Shown here: positions 27,228-34,473 of the stretch, one piece after another
How the letters are laid out: every line of letters begins with the position of its first letter
Numbering within the stretch: position 1 is the stretch's first letter
DNA from: Sedimenticola hydrogenitrophicus
GTDB taxonomy: Bacteria; Pseudomonadota; Gammaproteobacteria; Chromatiales; Chromatiaceae
NCBI RefSeq assembly: GCF_025175675.1
Contig: NZ_JANIOA010000004.1
Location: forward strand, 62,001 to 126,000
Direction: 5' to 3'
Length of the DNA: 64,000 bases
Notes under the pieces: generated by a model
What the model saw: the letters and a program-made list of their open reading frames with translations, nothing else
What the model was told of the DNA's origin: nothing
Database searches by the model: none
Position numbers and translations under genes: made by a program

Positions 27228-27793
27228 TGGCATTCGTTGTCCTGCTCGATGCCAATGTCCTGTATCCGGCACCCCTGCGCGATTTTCTTATCACCCTGGC
27301 CACAAGCGGTCTTTATAGCGCCAAGTGGACTGAGCGGATTTACGATGAGTGGTGGACACGAAACCTGGTCAAGCAATGGCCGGAACTGAAATCTGCGTTA
27401 AGCCGTACACGGGAATTAATGGATCGTGCTGTTCCCGATTGCCTGGTGACCGGTTATGAGTCGCTGATCGAGGGGCTTGCACTACCTGATCCGAATGATC
27501 GACATGTTTTGGCCGCGGCGATTCGTTGCGGCGCCCAGATCATTGTCACCCACAACCTCAAGGATTTTCCCGCTGACGTACTTGATCTGTATGGCGTCGA
27601 AGCCATGCTCCCCGATGAGTTTCTTGAATATCAATTTGGCTTGCGGCCTGAACTCATAATTAAAGCAGCAAAGGCACAACGTGCCCGGCTCCAGAATCCT
27701 CCAAAAACGCCAGAAGAATTCCTCGAACGCCTCGCCGCGCAGGGTCTAGTCGTAACCGCCGAGAAACTCGATGATTTCAAGGAGCTAATTTAG
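27227..27793 (+). CDS. PIN-domain toxin
   Basis: The 188-residue product is a PIN-fold ribonuclease of the larger VapC-like group. The acidic metal ligands are visible in LLDANVLYP (Asp8), in the first helical part (RIYDEWW) and in DPNDRHVLAAAIRCGAQIIVTHN (residues about 87-109). The C-terminal 60 residues are an extension with basic helices. It should cleave RNA and be held inactive by the HTH protein encoded just before it. A degenerate copy of part of this gene lies at about 36239-36300. Confidence 0.87.
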   Translation: MAFVVLLDANVLYPAPLRDFLITLATSGLYSAKWTERIYDEWWTRNLVKQWPELKSALSRTRELMDRAVPDCLVTGYESLIEGLALPDPNDRHVLAAAIRCGAQIIVTHNLKDFPADVLDLYGVEAMLPDEFLEYQFGLRPELIIKAAKAQRARLQNPPKTPEEFLERLAAQGLVVTAEKLDDFKELI

Positions 27794-28167
27794 CTCATAT
27801 CACATAATTCGATAGCGCTTGCGCCGTTGGCAGCGTGGTACCAGCCGCGGGAGCTTCGGCCTCCGGATTGAGTGTGCAGGCGCAGGAACCATGCTTCCTC
27901 GTTCCCACGCTGTTACGCGACCTCAGCAGATATTCCCCCAACTGCCTTGAAAGGCAGCTACCGACATGAAGCAGACGCTCATCTTGTGGCTGTTCAATGA
28001 GGTTGGCGGCTGATAAACTCAGGAGTATTAAGGAATGAGCTTCTATTGGCGGGATGCCTCATTTTAAAATTATCTCAAGGAATAGAACATGCGTAGAACA
28101 ATATGTCGGAATCGTCAATATATTCTCCACCTGTATATTGCGCCGGATGGCGGGCTGTATAAACAGC
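27794..28167. other. Intergenic region, left junction of the cassette array
   Basis: I see no gene here. Composition falls from GC-rich near 27.9 kb to clearly AT-rich after about 28.0 kb, which marks the junction between ordinary chromosome and the cassette-like DNA that follows. No tRNA-like direct repeat or integrase is visible. Confidence 0.5.
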
Positions 28168-28174
28168 GTTAGCT
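28168..28174 (+). other. attC-like right core site GTTAGCT (site 0)
   Basis: GTTAGCT stands 16 bp upstream of the first cassette start and matches the GTTRRRY right core of attC sites. A short hairpin (CTGTATAAACAG) lies just upstream. A convincing left core is not visible, so the site is partial or degenerate. Confidence 0.4.
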
Positions 28175-28190
28175 CTTAAAAGAGGAAGAA

Positions 28191-28889
28191 ATGAGCACAT
28201 CAGGAACTGATATTGCAACCATTATTGGGAAAGGTCTTTTAGGGGCTATTCCTTTTGTGGGGCCGTTGGCAGCAGAGATTGTAGGCGCGGTCATTCCGAA
28301 CCAAAGAATTGATAGGATCGAATCTCTTCTAAAACTACTGGAATCAAAAATACCAGAAGCAGATAGGCCTAAAATCGTACAAAATATTTATTCTCCAGAA
28401 TCTATCGACCTAATCGAAGATGGTTTTATTCAAGCCTCAAGATCACTATCAGAAGAGCGAAAAGAATATATTGCATCATTGTTAAAAAACAGCTTAACGG
28501 AAGATGAAGTAAAACACATCGAGTACAAGCGGTTATTGTCCATACTTGGTGAGCTTAACGATATTGAAGTGCTCATTTTGAAATCTCAAACAATGTATCG
28601 TGGACAACCAGAACATCAAGGGTTTTGGGAGGCGCATGAGGGTGCGTTAACTCCGCCCATGGCACATATGGGGTCATCGCAGGAAGAAATTGATAAGCAT
28701 ACAATTTATCAAACACATAAATTGCATTTAGCTAATCTGGGCTTGCTTAAGGCAAGGTTTAAAAAGCCGAAACGTGGTGAGCTTCCTGAATTCGATGATA
28801 AAACTGGAATGATCAAGGCCCAGGGCTATGACATTACAGGTTTGGGTCGGTTGTTACTCAGAAGCATTGATCAAGGTGGCGAAGTTTAG
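28191..28889 (+). CDS. Hypothetical cassette protein with N-terminal hydrophobic glycine-rich helix
   Basis: The 232-residue protein is not recognised. Residues 9-33 (IATIIGKGLLGAIPFVGPLA then EIVGAVIP) form a hydrophobic Gly/Pro-rich segment that could insert in a membrane. Residues 35-110 are a charged helical stretch and the remainder is mixed, with a winged-helix-like feel at the end (KAQGYDITGLGRLLLRSI). An AGAGGAAG ribosome-binding site precedes the ATG. It is followed directly by an attC-like site. An effector role in phage defence or cell killing is possible but is speculation. Confidence 0.75.
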   Translation: MSTSGTDIATIIGKGLLGAIPFVGPLAAEIVGAVIPNQRIDRIESLLKLLESKIPEADRPKIVQNIYSPESIDLIEDGFIQASRSLSEERKEYIASLLKNSLTEDEVKHIEYKRLLSILGELNDIEVLILKSQTMYRGQPEHQGFWEAHEGALTPPMAHMGSSQEEIDKHTIYQTHKLHLANLGLLKARFKKPKRGELPEFDDKTGMIKAQGYDITGLGRLLLRSIDQGGEV

Positions 28890-28970
28890 AGTTAACAATC
28901 ACATGCACTCGGACAGCAAAAAGCGCCGTTTCGCTTTGCTTTTTGCCGCTGGTGATGTGAGGTGTTAGCC
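28890..28970 (+). other. attC-like site 1 (81 bp)
   Basis: It begins at AGTTAAC directly after the stop codon and ends at GTTAGCC. The halves are imperfectly complementary: AACAATCACAT faces ATGTGAGGTGTT, and a central GCAAAAAGCG faces GCTTTTTGC. These are the L/R boxes and variable stem expected of attC. Confidence 0.7.
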
Positions 28971-28984
28971 CCTCAAAGTCGATT

Positions 28985-29941
28985 ATGGATAGTCTTTTAA
29001 ACAACGCAGTTCAATCGATTCAAATCGGTGTGGAGGATTTTCAGTCCACTGATGAGCGTCGAGTACTGTCTGCCACTCGAAACATCGCCGCGGGCCTACT
29101 TTTGCTTTTCAAGGAAAAGCTTAGACAGCTGTCACCAGCAGGATCAAATGAGGTTCTAGTCAAACAGCGAATGCTACCGGCATCGAATAGTGATGGATCT
29201 GTAGGAATTGTCGGCCAAGGGAAAAAGACAGTTGATGTCTTTCAAATACAAGAGCGTTTTGATTCTCTCGACGTGGTTGTCGACTGGAAAAAATTTAAGA
29301 AGATTGTCAACATTCGAAATGACATCGAGCACTATTGCACTTCAGAACCCGAAGTTAGGGTAAAAGAACTTCTATCCGATAGCTTTCTTATTATTCGTGA
29401 TTTTGTATCTGAATATTTGAACTACCAGCCTGTCGAACTCCTTGGCGAGGAAGCATGGTCAGTGCTACTAGACGTATCTGAGGTGTACGAGAAGGAACTT
29501 CAGGAATGCCGAGCTGAGATCAATAATGTCCAATGGAAGTCTGAGACACTCGCGGCAATCTCAGAAAATATCCGATGCCCCAATTGCCATGGTCAGTTGG
29601 TAAAGCCAACGGATTCAAGCAATACACCACAGTCTCTTGAATTCCATTGCTCATCTTGTGGCGAGTACTTTCTGTTCGAAGGTGTCATTGCGGAAGTGGT
29701 TTCAGAGCACTTCGGCGCAGACAACTATCTAGCAGCAACACAAGGTGGTGAACCCGCGACTACTGAATGCCCAGAGTGTGGCGAAGATACTTATATTCTT
29801 TTTGAAGATCAGTGCCTGAAATGTGGTGCAACTAGGACCTATGAAACTTGCGTAATGTGTGGCGATAGCTTGTCACCGGATGAACAGGATTTGAATGGTC
29901 TGTGTAGCTATCACTATCACACAGCAATGAAAAATGATTAG
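28985..29941 (+). CDS. HEPN-motif protein with C-terminal zinc ribbons
   Basis: The 318-residue protein has an all-helical N-terminal half with an R-x4-H motif, RNDIEH at 111-116, as in HEPN RNases (and in HEPN-like relatives without activity). The C-terminal 120 residues hold several Cys pairs: CPNC 198-201 with CSSC 222-225, CPEC 262-265 with CLKC 277-280, and CVMC 289-292 followed by C307 and His residues. These look like two or three zinc ribbons that could bind RNA or DNA. It is a single-gene cassette between attC-like sites. Function is not known; an RNA-targeting effector is my inference. Confidence 0.75.
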   Translation: MDSLLNNAVQSIQIGVEDFQSTDERRVLSATRNIAAGLLLLFKEKLRQLSPAGSNEVLVKQRMLPASNSDGSVGIVGQGKKTVDVFQIQERFDSLDVVVDWKKFKKIVNIRNDIEHYCTSEPEVRVKELLSDSFLIIRDFVSEYLNYQPVELLGEEAWSVLLDVSEVYEKELQECRAEINNVQWKSETLAAISENIRCPNCHGQLVKPTDSSNTPQSLEFHCSSCGEYFLFEGVIAEVVSEHFGADNYLAATQGGEPATTECPECGEDTYILFEDQCLKCGATRTYETCVMCGDSLSPDEQDLNGLCSYHYHTAMKND

Positions 29942-30029
29942 GGCTAACAAGACATTCCAGCCGCATGCTTTGCGTGCTGGGACGTCCCTCTGCTACGCGG
30001 CAGACCACCCCTGAATACAGGCGTTATCG
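29942..30029 (+). other. attC-like site 2 (88 bp)
   Basis: It begins with GGCTAAC immediately after the stop codon of the HEPN/zinc-ribbon gene and ends with GTTATCG. The outer arms GCTAACAAGACATTCCAG and CTGAATACAGGCGTTATC are imperfect reverse complements, and a GC-rich inner stem separates them. Confidence 0.65.
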
Positions 30030-30046
30030 GAGCATAGAGAACAATA

Positions 30047-30370
30047 ATGCGTCTATATGTATTAGATAAATCAGATGGCACCAAGATACATCTAAAGCAA
30101 TCCGCAAGCTCTCGCCAAGAGCTCGTTCAGATATTTGGGTCTCGTAAAGTTAATATCGGAAACCACGTATATGATATAAATGATATTTCTGCGGAAGCAT
30201 CTGAGAACGCAGCTCCCGCAATGGCGTTGGGTGGTGTTGTTGGTGTTCTTGGGGGCATTCCCGGTGTAATTATTGGTGGCATTATTGGTGCGCTTCTTGG
30301 AAAAAACGCAGATGATGAAGATAAAGCAAAAGTAGAACAATTCAACAGGACCACCGCAGATGTCTATTAA
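30047..30370 (+). CDS. Small glycine-zipper membrane protein (cassette gene A)
   Basis: The 107-residue product has a soluble N-terminal 50 residues and a hydrophobic Gly-rich segment at 58-86 (ALGGVVGVLGGIPGVIIGG), a glycine-zipper pattern able to pack in or cross the membrane. A charged tail follows. The last 11 bases overlap the next gene, so the two are co-translated within one cassette. The family is not recognised. Confidence 0.75.
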   Translation: MRLYVLDKSDGTKIHLKQSASSRQELVQIFGSRKVNIGNHVYDINDISAEASENAAPAMALGGVVGVLGGIPGVIIGGIIGALLGKNADDEDKAKVEQFNRTTADVY

Positions 30371-30851
30371 AGATATCGACTGGAAGCTTTTCGCTGTGTT
30401 GGTTTTCTTAGTCGGACTTTCTGTTGTGTATTTATTGAATCAAGATGCGGTTAGGCTTGCTATTAAGTCATGTCTCACATGGGCATATTTATCCAAAGTT
30501 ATTTGGCTGTCTGTTTCCATCTCGTTTTCTATCCACTATTTGTCAGTTAGAAATAACACTAATAGTTACGAAGGGTTAATATATAAGTCTTTTGGAAAGT
30601 TTGCCGACTCCGCATTTGCGGCAATAACATATGGTCTAGCACTAACAACATCGGCTTCCATATTGAAGGGCGTTTATATCCAGCAAATAATAGGAGGAAC
30701 AGTATATTTCAATTATTTTGGAGAGGTCGACATTTATTCTATGTTGGTAGTTTGCCTGTTTTTGTTTGGTTACTCTATCTATGCCACAGGCCATGCGCTT
30801 ATTGGTGCAATCTTTAGGGGAGCTAGCGAAAATGCAAAAGCAGCTGAATAA
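30360..30851 (+). CDS. Four-helix membrane protein (cassette gene B)
   Basis: The 163-residue product has about four predicted membrane segments: residues 10-26, 42-58 (WAYLSKVIWLSVSISF), 83-103 and 124-150. No motif is recognised. It overlaps the end of the glycine-zipper gene, and both lie between attC-like sites 2 and 3, making this a two-gene cassette. The pair could form a membrane complex. Confidence 0.75.
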   Translation: MSIKDIDWKLFAVLVFLVGLSVVYLLNQDAVRLAIKSCLTWAYLSKVIWLSVSISFSIHYLSVRNNTNSYEGLIYKSFGKFADSAFAAITYGLALTTSASILKGVYIQQIIGGTVYFNYFGEVDIYSMLVVCLFLFGYSIYATGHALIGAIFRGASENAKAAE

Positions 30852-30885
30852 TCACATAACATCTATTGATCCGCCAAACAGCATG

Positions 30886-30952
30886 GCATAACGAAGTCTT
30901 CCACGCGACGGCGGCGCTAGCGCGCCACTTCGCGTGAAGGCAGGCGTTAGTG
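30886..30952 (+). other. attC-like site 3 (67 bp)
   Basis: It begins with GCATAAC and ends with GTTAGTG. AAGTCTTCCACGCG pairs with CGCGTGAAGGCAGGC, and the centre GGCGGCGCTAGCGCGCC is itself palindromic. This is the most compact site of the array. Confidence 0.7.
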
Positions 30953-30975
30953 CAAAAAAAACATGGAGAGAAAAC

Positions 30976-31365
30976 ATGACAACTGAAATATTTAAAGCCT
31001 CAGTACAGTATAACGATTGGAAAGGCTCATCTGCCGCTGACAGTGCAGATCAAAAAGGGCCTTCTACTTGGCTTAAAGAAAATGGTCACATTAATGATGG
31101 CGAATTCTTATTGGGCGTAAAAATGTTCGCTGGTGAAAATCACGGAGTTCATGAAGATCCGGTATTTGTCGAATTTCTGATAGCAACGTCTGGTAATTTC
31201 GAGAATATAAAAACAATGATTGAGGGAAGTGCCGGTCCCATTGAGGTTCGCAGAGTAAGAATTGATATGGATCTCAGCCAATTTATTGGCCTCTTTAAGC
31301 GATTCGATGTCACATTATCTAGAAATAGTATGCTGGAAGGGCTTGAATATCATTACGATGATTAG
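30976..31365 (+). CDS. Small hypothetical cassette protein
   Basis: The 129-residue acidic protein has no membrane segment or recognised motif. It seems to be a single alpha/beta domain (VKMFAGENHGVHEDPVFVEFL, then EVRRVRIDMDLSQFIGLFKRFDVTLS). The start at 30976 follows GGAGAG. The frame is open 42 bases farther upstream, but only through the attC-like site, so I do not extend it. Small acidic soluble proteins of this type are frequent among cassette genes. Confidence 0.72.
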   Translation: MTTEIFKASVQYNDWKGSSAADSADQKGPSTWLKENGHINDGEFLLGVKMFAGENHGVHEDPVFVEFLIATSGNFENIKTMIEGSAGPIEVRRVRIDMDLSQFIGLFKRFDVTLSRNSMLEGLEYHYDD

Positions 31366-31369
31366 ACGG

Positions 31370-31584
31370 CGCTAACACGGCCGGTCAAGTTGACGTGGTA
31401 CCGCGTCGGGAACCTACCCCGATATTGCACACATTAACTTGCCATGGAAATCAGGGCCAGAGTAACAACTCGAGTTGGAGTACGGGTGCGCAGGAAGTTC
31501 GGTGGAGTTATTACTCCGACCCCGATCTCCCAGGAAAAATAAAGCTGTGTAGCTTTATTTTGCTGGTGATGTGAAGCGTTATAC
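31370..31584 (+). other. Composite or degenerate attC-like region (site 4)
   Basis: The left core CGCTAAC lies just after the stop codon and the right core GTTATAC lies 208 bp later, longer than a usual attC. The right part, GCTGGTGATGTGAAGCGTTA, resembles that of site 1, with an inner hairpin AATAAAGCT/AGCTTTATT. The middle contains a GGAGTTATTACTCC palindrome followed by GACCCC. The region may be two fused sites or a site carrying an insertion. Confidence 0.45.
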
Positions 31585-31620
31585 GCACTAAAGAATATAT
31601 CAACACTTAGGAGAGCCAGA

Positions 31621-32703
31621 ATGGCTGACCAATTTTCAGATGAAGAATTAACCATAGAGGATGAGCAAGAAGATGAGAGTGTTGCAATAAATTATGATAT
31701 TGCAAGCTATCCTTCTGATTTCACTCTTTCTGGGATTTCACAAATGTGGAAAGACGGGGATATTTTGATTCCCGATTATCAACGTGAATTTGTTTGGACT
31801 ATGCGTCAATCATCTCTGCTGATTGATTCATTTATATGTGGCCTTCCGGTACCTCCAGTATTTTTCTATATAGATGAGGATAATAAAAATTTAGTTATTG
31901 ACGGGCAGCAAAGGATATTAAGTGTTGTATTTTTCATGGAAGGCTATTTTGGCAAAGAAAGTACTCAAGGAAAAAGACAAGTTTTTCGCTTAACTGGCTT
32001 GCCCGAAAAAAGCCCGTATTACAATCAGAAATTCGAAGATCTCGATGAAGGAGTTCAACGCAAATTAAAGCAAGCAGTATTGAGGGCCGTAAATATTCGT
32101 CAGTTGAATCCAGCGGGCGAAAGCACAAGCGCATATCATATTTTTGAGCGCCTCAACACGGGTGGTACTCCACTAAAGCCACAAGAAATCAGAAACTGTG
32201 TGTTTCGAGGTGGTTTTAACAATCATCTGAAAAAAGCCAATAAAGACACTAATTGGAGAAAAGTTCTAGGCAAGACATATTTAGATAAACACCAAAAAGA
32301 TGTTGAGCTTCTTCTGAGGGTGTTTGCGCTTGTTGGCGAATATGATGAATACGAAAAACCAATGAAAGAGTTTTTAAATGTTGCTATGAAAAAGCATGAT
32401 TCTGGCACAACACAAAAAGCCAAAAAATTTATTGAGGTATTCAGTAAAGTAACAGAGCTTGTGGTTAAACATTTAGGACCCAAGCCATTTCACCTTAGAG
32501 GACCTCTAAATGTATCCGCGCTCGACTCAGTAATGTGCGTATTAATTGAACAGCATAATAAAGTCGACTTCGAAGATTTAAAGAACAACTACAAAAAATT
32601 GCTGAATGATGATGACTTTGATGAATACACCAGAATAAACACAACAGACACCAAGACAGTTATTGATCGTATAAATAAAGTAAAAGAATATCTTTTAGGA
32701 TGA
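31621..32703 (+). CDS. DUF262-domain protein (ParB/Srx-fold, GmrSD-N-like)
   Basis: The 360-residue protein shows the DUF262 signature: IPDYQREFVW at 50-59, LIDSFICGLPVPPVFFY at 67-83 and IDGQQRIL at 93-100. These are residues of a ParB-like nuclease or NTPase fold that in GmrSD acts in restriction of modified DNA. The C-terminal half is helical and lacks the HNH domain of full GmrSD proteins. A TAGGAGAG site precedes the ATG. The HEPN gene begins 4 bp after its stop, so the two form a tightly coupled pair, probably a defence or toxin-antitoxin-like module. Confidence 0.88.
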   Translation: MADQFSDEELTIEDEQEDESVAINYDIASYPSDFTLSGISQMWKDGDILIPDYQREFVWTMRQSSLLIDSFICGLPVPPVFFYIDEDNKNLVIDGQQRILSVVFFMEGYFGKESTQGKRQVFRLTGLPEKSPYYNQKFEDLDEGVQRKLKQAVLRAVNIRQLNPAGESTSAYHIFERLNTGGTPLKPQEIRNCVFRGGFNNHLKKANKDTNWRKVLGKTYLDKHQKDVELLLRVFALVGEYDEYEKPMKEFLNVAMKKHDSGTTQKAKKFIEVFSKVTELVVKHLGPKPFHLRGPLNVSALDSVMCVLIEQHNKVDFEDLKNNYKKLLNDDDFDEYTRINTTDTKTVIDRINKVKEYLLG

Positions 32704-32707
32704 GCTT

Positions 32708-33214
32708 GTGGCTTATATTGATCACTTCAAGCATGCTGATGATGTGGTAAATCATCTTAATACGATAGTACCAGCAATTGCTGATCCGCTGTTAAAAGCG
32801 AAATATGTTGGCTTTGTTTCAGTTGTTGCCGTAACTGTTTATGAAATGGCTGTTAAAGATATTTTTATAGACTTTGCTAATAAAAAACATAAAGTTCTTG
32901 GTAATTTTACGGAGTCCTACTTCGATAGAATTAGCGGAAAAATAAAGCTCCGCATTATTAAAGATGAATATATACCGAGATTCGGCGCAAAGTACAAAAC
33001 CCGGTTTCAGAAAAATATTGAAAAATGTGCAAAAACCTATTTTCAAGCAAATCATCGTGACATAAAAAGCTCATATGGCAACCTTATTACATGGAGGAAT
33101 GATTTTGCTCATGAAGGAAGAATAAACACTACTGCCACATATGAAGAGGCTGTACAAGCATATGAAGACGGGAAAGAAGTAATTCACTGTCTAGCAAAAT
33201 GCATGATCAGATAA
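32708..33214 (+). CDS. HEPN nuclease-like partner of the DUF262 protein
   Basis: The 168-residue all-alpha protein carries the HEPN catalytic motif R-x4-H as RNDFAH (Arg130 to His135), within WRNDFAHEG. HEPN members of the MAE_28990/MAE_18760 kind are predicted RNases and are known to co-occur with DUF262 genes. It starts at a GTG 4 bp after the DUF262 stop. The expected roles are DUF262 as sensor or ATP-using regulator and HEPN as RNA-cleaving effector, which is inference. Confidence 0.85.
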   Translation: MAYIDHFKHADDVVNHLNTIVPAIADPLLKAKYVGFVSVVAVTVYEMAVKDIFIDFANKKHKVLGNFTESYFDRISGKIKLRIIKDEYIPRFGAKYKTRFQKNIEKCAKTYFQANHRDIKSSYGNLITWRNDFAHEGRINTTATYEEAVQAYEDGKEVIHCLAKCMIR

Positions 33215-33264
33215 ATGCGTAATCAAAGGGTCACCCATTAGCCGCCTCCGGTCAACGGGGCGTA

Positions 33265-33291
33265 TGACGCCGTGAGCTTCTTCGCCCCGTA
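33265..33291. repeat. Hairpin after the HEPN gene, possible decayed attC
   Basis: ACGGGGCG pairs with CGCCCCGT across about 20 nt. It lies about 50 bp after the HEPN stop codon, where a last attC would be expected, but no GTTRRRY core is visible. Confidence 0.35.
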
Positions 33292-33295
33292 ATTA

Positions 33296-33412
33296 TCATG
33301 CCTCAGGATAGTATTCGGCCGCTGACTCCATCAGTCCCAGGCAGGCATCGGAGTTCAGATCCTTGTGAAGGACCTTGTTAATGTTACATTGCTGCACCAG
33401 CACTACCTTCAT
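33296..33412 (-). CDS. Possible very small protein or gene remnant
   Basis: A 38-codon frame (ATG at 33412, TGA at 33296) overlaps the end of the upstream truncated gene on the same strand and has GGAAG just before the ATG. The peptide ends MESAAEYYPEA and resembles a C-terminal remnant more than a full protein. No family is recognised. Confidence 0.3.
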   Translation of the reverse strand: MKVVLVQQCNINKVLHKDLNSDACLGLMESAAEYYPEA

Positions 33413-33619
33413 CTTCCGAATATATATCTTTGAAAATAGACAAATCTACACTAGTTTCTGATAGCTCAAGCTTCCCTCTTGTTTTAGGATAGTTTTCAGT
33501 GAAAATTGCATTCATTGCTATCACATAATTTCCTTCTTCTTTTCCTCTTCTAAAATTAAGTCGTATCCCTTCCACTTCCAATGCAATATAGTACTCGATT
33601 TTTTTCCTTATCCTCACTA
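33384..33619 (-). pseudogene. Hypothetical gene truncated by the IS21-family element
   Basis: The AT-rich frame gives about 78 residues (IRIVRIRKKIEYYIALEV and following) and stops at 33384. The frame runs back into the left end of the IS at 33620, so the original N-terminus has been replaced. The coding style is that of the cassette region. No family is recognised. Confidence 0.5.
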
Positions 33620-33699
33620 TGCGTATTCCGGCGAAGTTGAACAGCGATTCCGGACGAACGTGAACACCTGATTTCACAACGCATCACGCGGAAGGATTA

Positions 33700-34455
33700 T
33701 TACCCCAGGTGTTCATCTTCAGTCAACTGACCGAGGATCTTGCGCATCGACTCACCCTTGAGCTGGAGCCTGTGGGCGTTATGCATCAGCCGGTCGAGGA
33801 TGGCGTCGGCGAGCGTGCTGTCGCCGATACTGGCGTACCACTGGTCGGTGGGCAGCTGACTGATCATGAGGGTGGCGGTGTGGCCGTGGCGGTCATCCAT
33901 AATCTCCATCAGGTCATTACGGTTGGCCGGTGTCAGCGGCTCCAGTCCCCAGTCATCGATAATCAGTAACTGGATCTTGGCCAACTGCTGAAGCTGCTTA
34001 TGGTAGCTGCCGTCGGCCTTGGCCTGGGTAAGCTCCAGGAACAGCCGTGAGAGACGGTAATAACGCACGCTGTAGCTCTGCAGGCAGGCGTTGTGTCCCA
34101 GGGCACAGGCGAGGTAGGTCTTGCCACTGCCGCAGGGGCCGGTGATCAGCAGGTTCTGGGCGCGCAGGATCCATTCGCCCTGGGCGAGCCGGGCGATCTG
34201 CGCCGGGCTGATGTTGCGTGGATGCTGGTAGTCGATCTCCTGCACCCTAGCACCAAGCTTGAAGCGGGCCTGGCGGATGAGCCGTTCGTGGCGGCGCTGA
34301 TCACGGCTCAGCCACTCCTGATCGAGCAGCAGCGCAAGGCGTTCGACAAAGGGCAGTTGCTCATAGGTGCCGACCTGTTCGAGCTGGGTCTGCAGGGCGG
34401 CGGCCATGCCGGAGAGTTTGAGTTGACGCAGCCGCGTCAGGGTTTGTGTGCTCAT
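33700..34455 (-). CDS. istB: IS21-family helper ATPase
   Basis: IstB is the AAA+ ATPase that assembles on target DNA and stimulates the IstA transposase. The 251-residue product has Walker A GPCGSGKT (about 106-113), Walker B LLIIDDWGLEPL and the DnaC-like ASIGDSTLADAILDRLMHNA near the end. The length is normal and the frame intact. It follows istA on the same strand with an 18-bp gap. Confidence 0.95.
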   Translation of the reverse strand: MSTQTLTRLRQLKLSGMAAALQTQLEQVGTYEQLPFVERLALLLDQEWLSRDQRRHERLIRQARFKLGARVQEIDYQHPRNISPAQIARLAQGEWILRAQNLLITGPCGSGKTYLACALGHNACLQSYSVRYYRLSRLFLELTQAKADGSYHKQLQQLAKIQLLIIDDWGLEPLTPANRNDLMEIMDDRHGHTATLMISQLPTDQWYASIGDSTLADAILDRLMHNAHRLQLKGESMRKILGQLTEDEHLG

Positions 34456-34473
34456 GGTGTGGTCTCCTTCGGG

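Larger units (their letters stand above)
28164..31584 (+). mobile_element. Array of integron-type gene cassettes without integrase (CALIN-like)
   Basis: Five consecutive cassette-like units are arranged as gene then palindromic site, all genes on the plus strand, each start codon about 15-37 bp after a GTTAGxx or GTTATxx core. The palindromes end at 28174, 28970, 30029, 30952 and 31584. The DNA is AT-rich compared with the rest of the window, and no promoter-sized gaps or regulators separate the genes. These are the marks of integron cassettes. No integrase (intI) is encoded in the window, so I call it a cluster of attC-like sites lacking an integrase. Confidence 0.7.

Noticed and set aside
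26600-28190. Left attachment site of the island
   Set aside because: I looked for a direct repeat of the tRNA-Ile2 3' end in this part and found none.
28000-33300. Integron integrase gene
   Set aside because: None of the open frames in or near the array has tyrosine-recombinase features; only the 38-codon remnant near 37.0 kb does, and it is not intI-like enough to claim.
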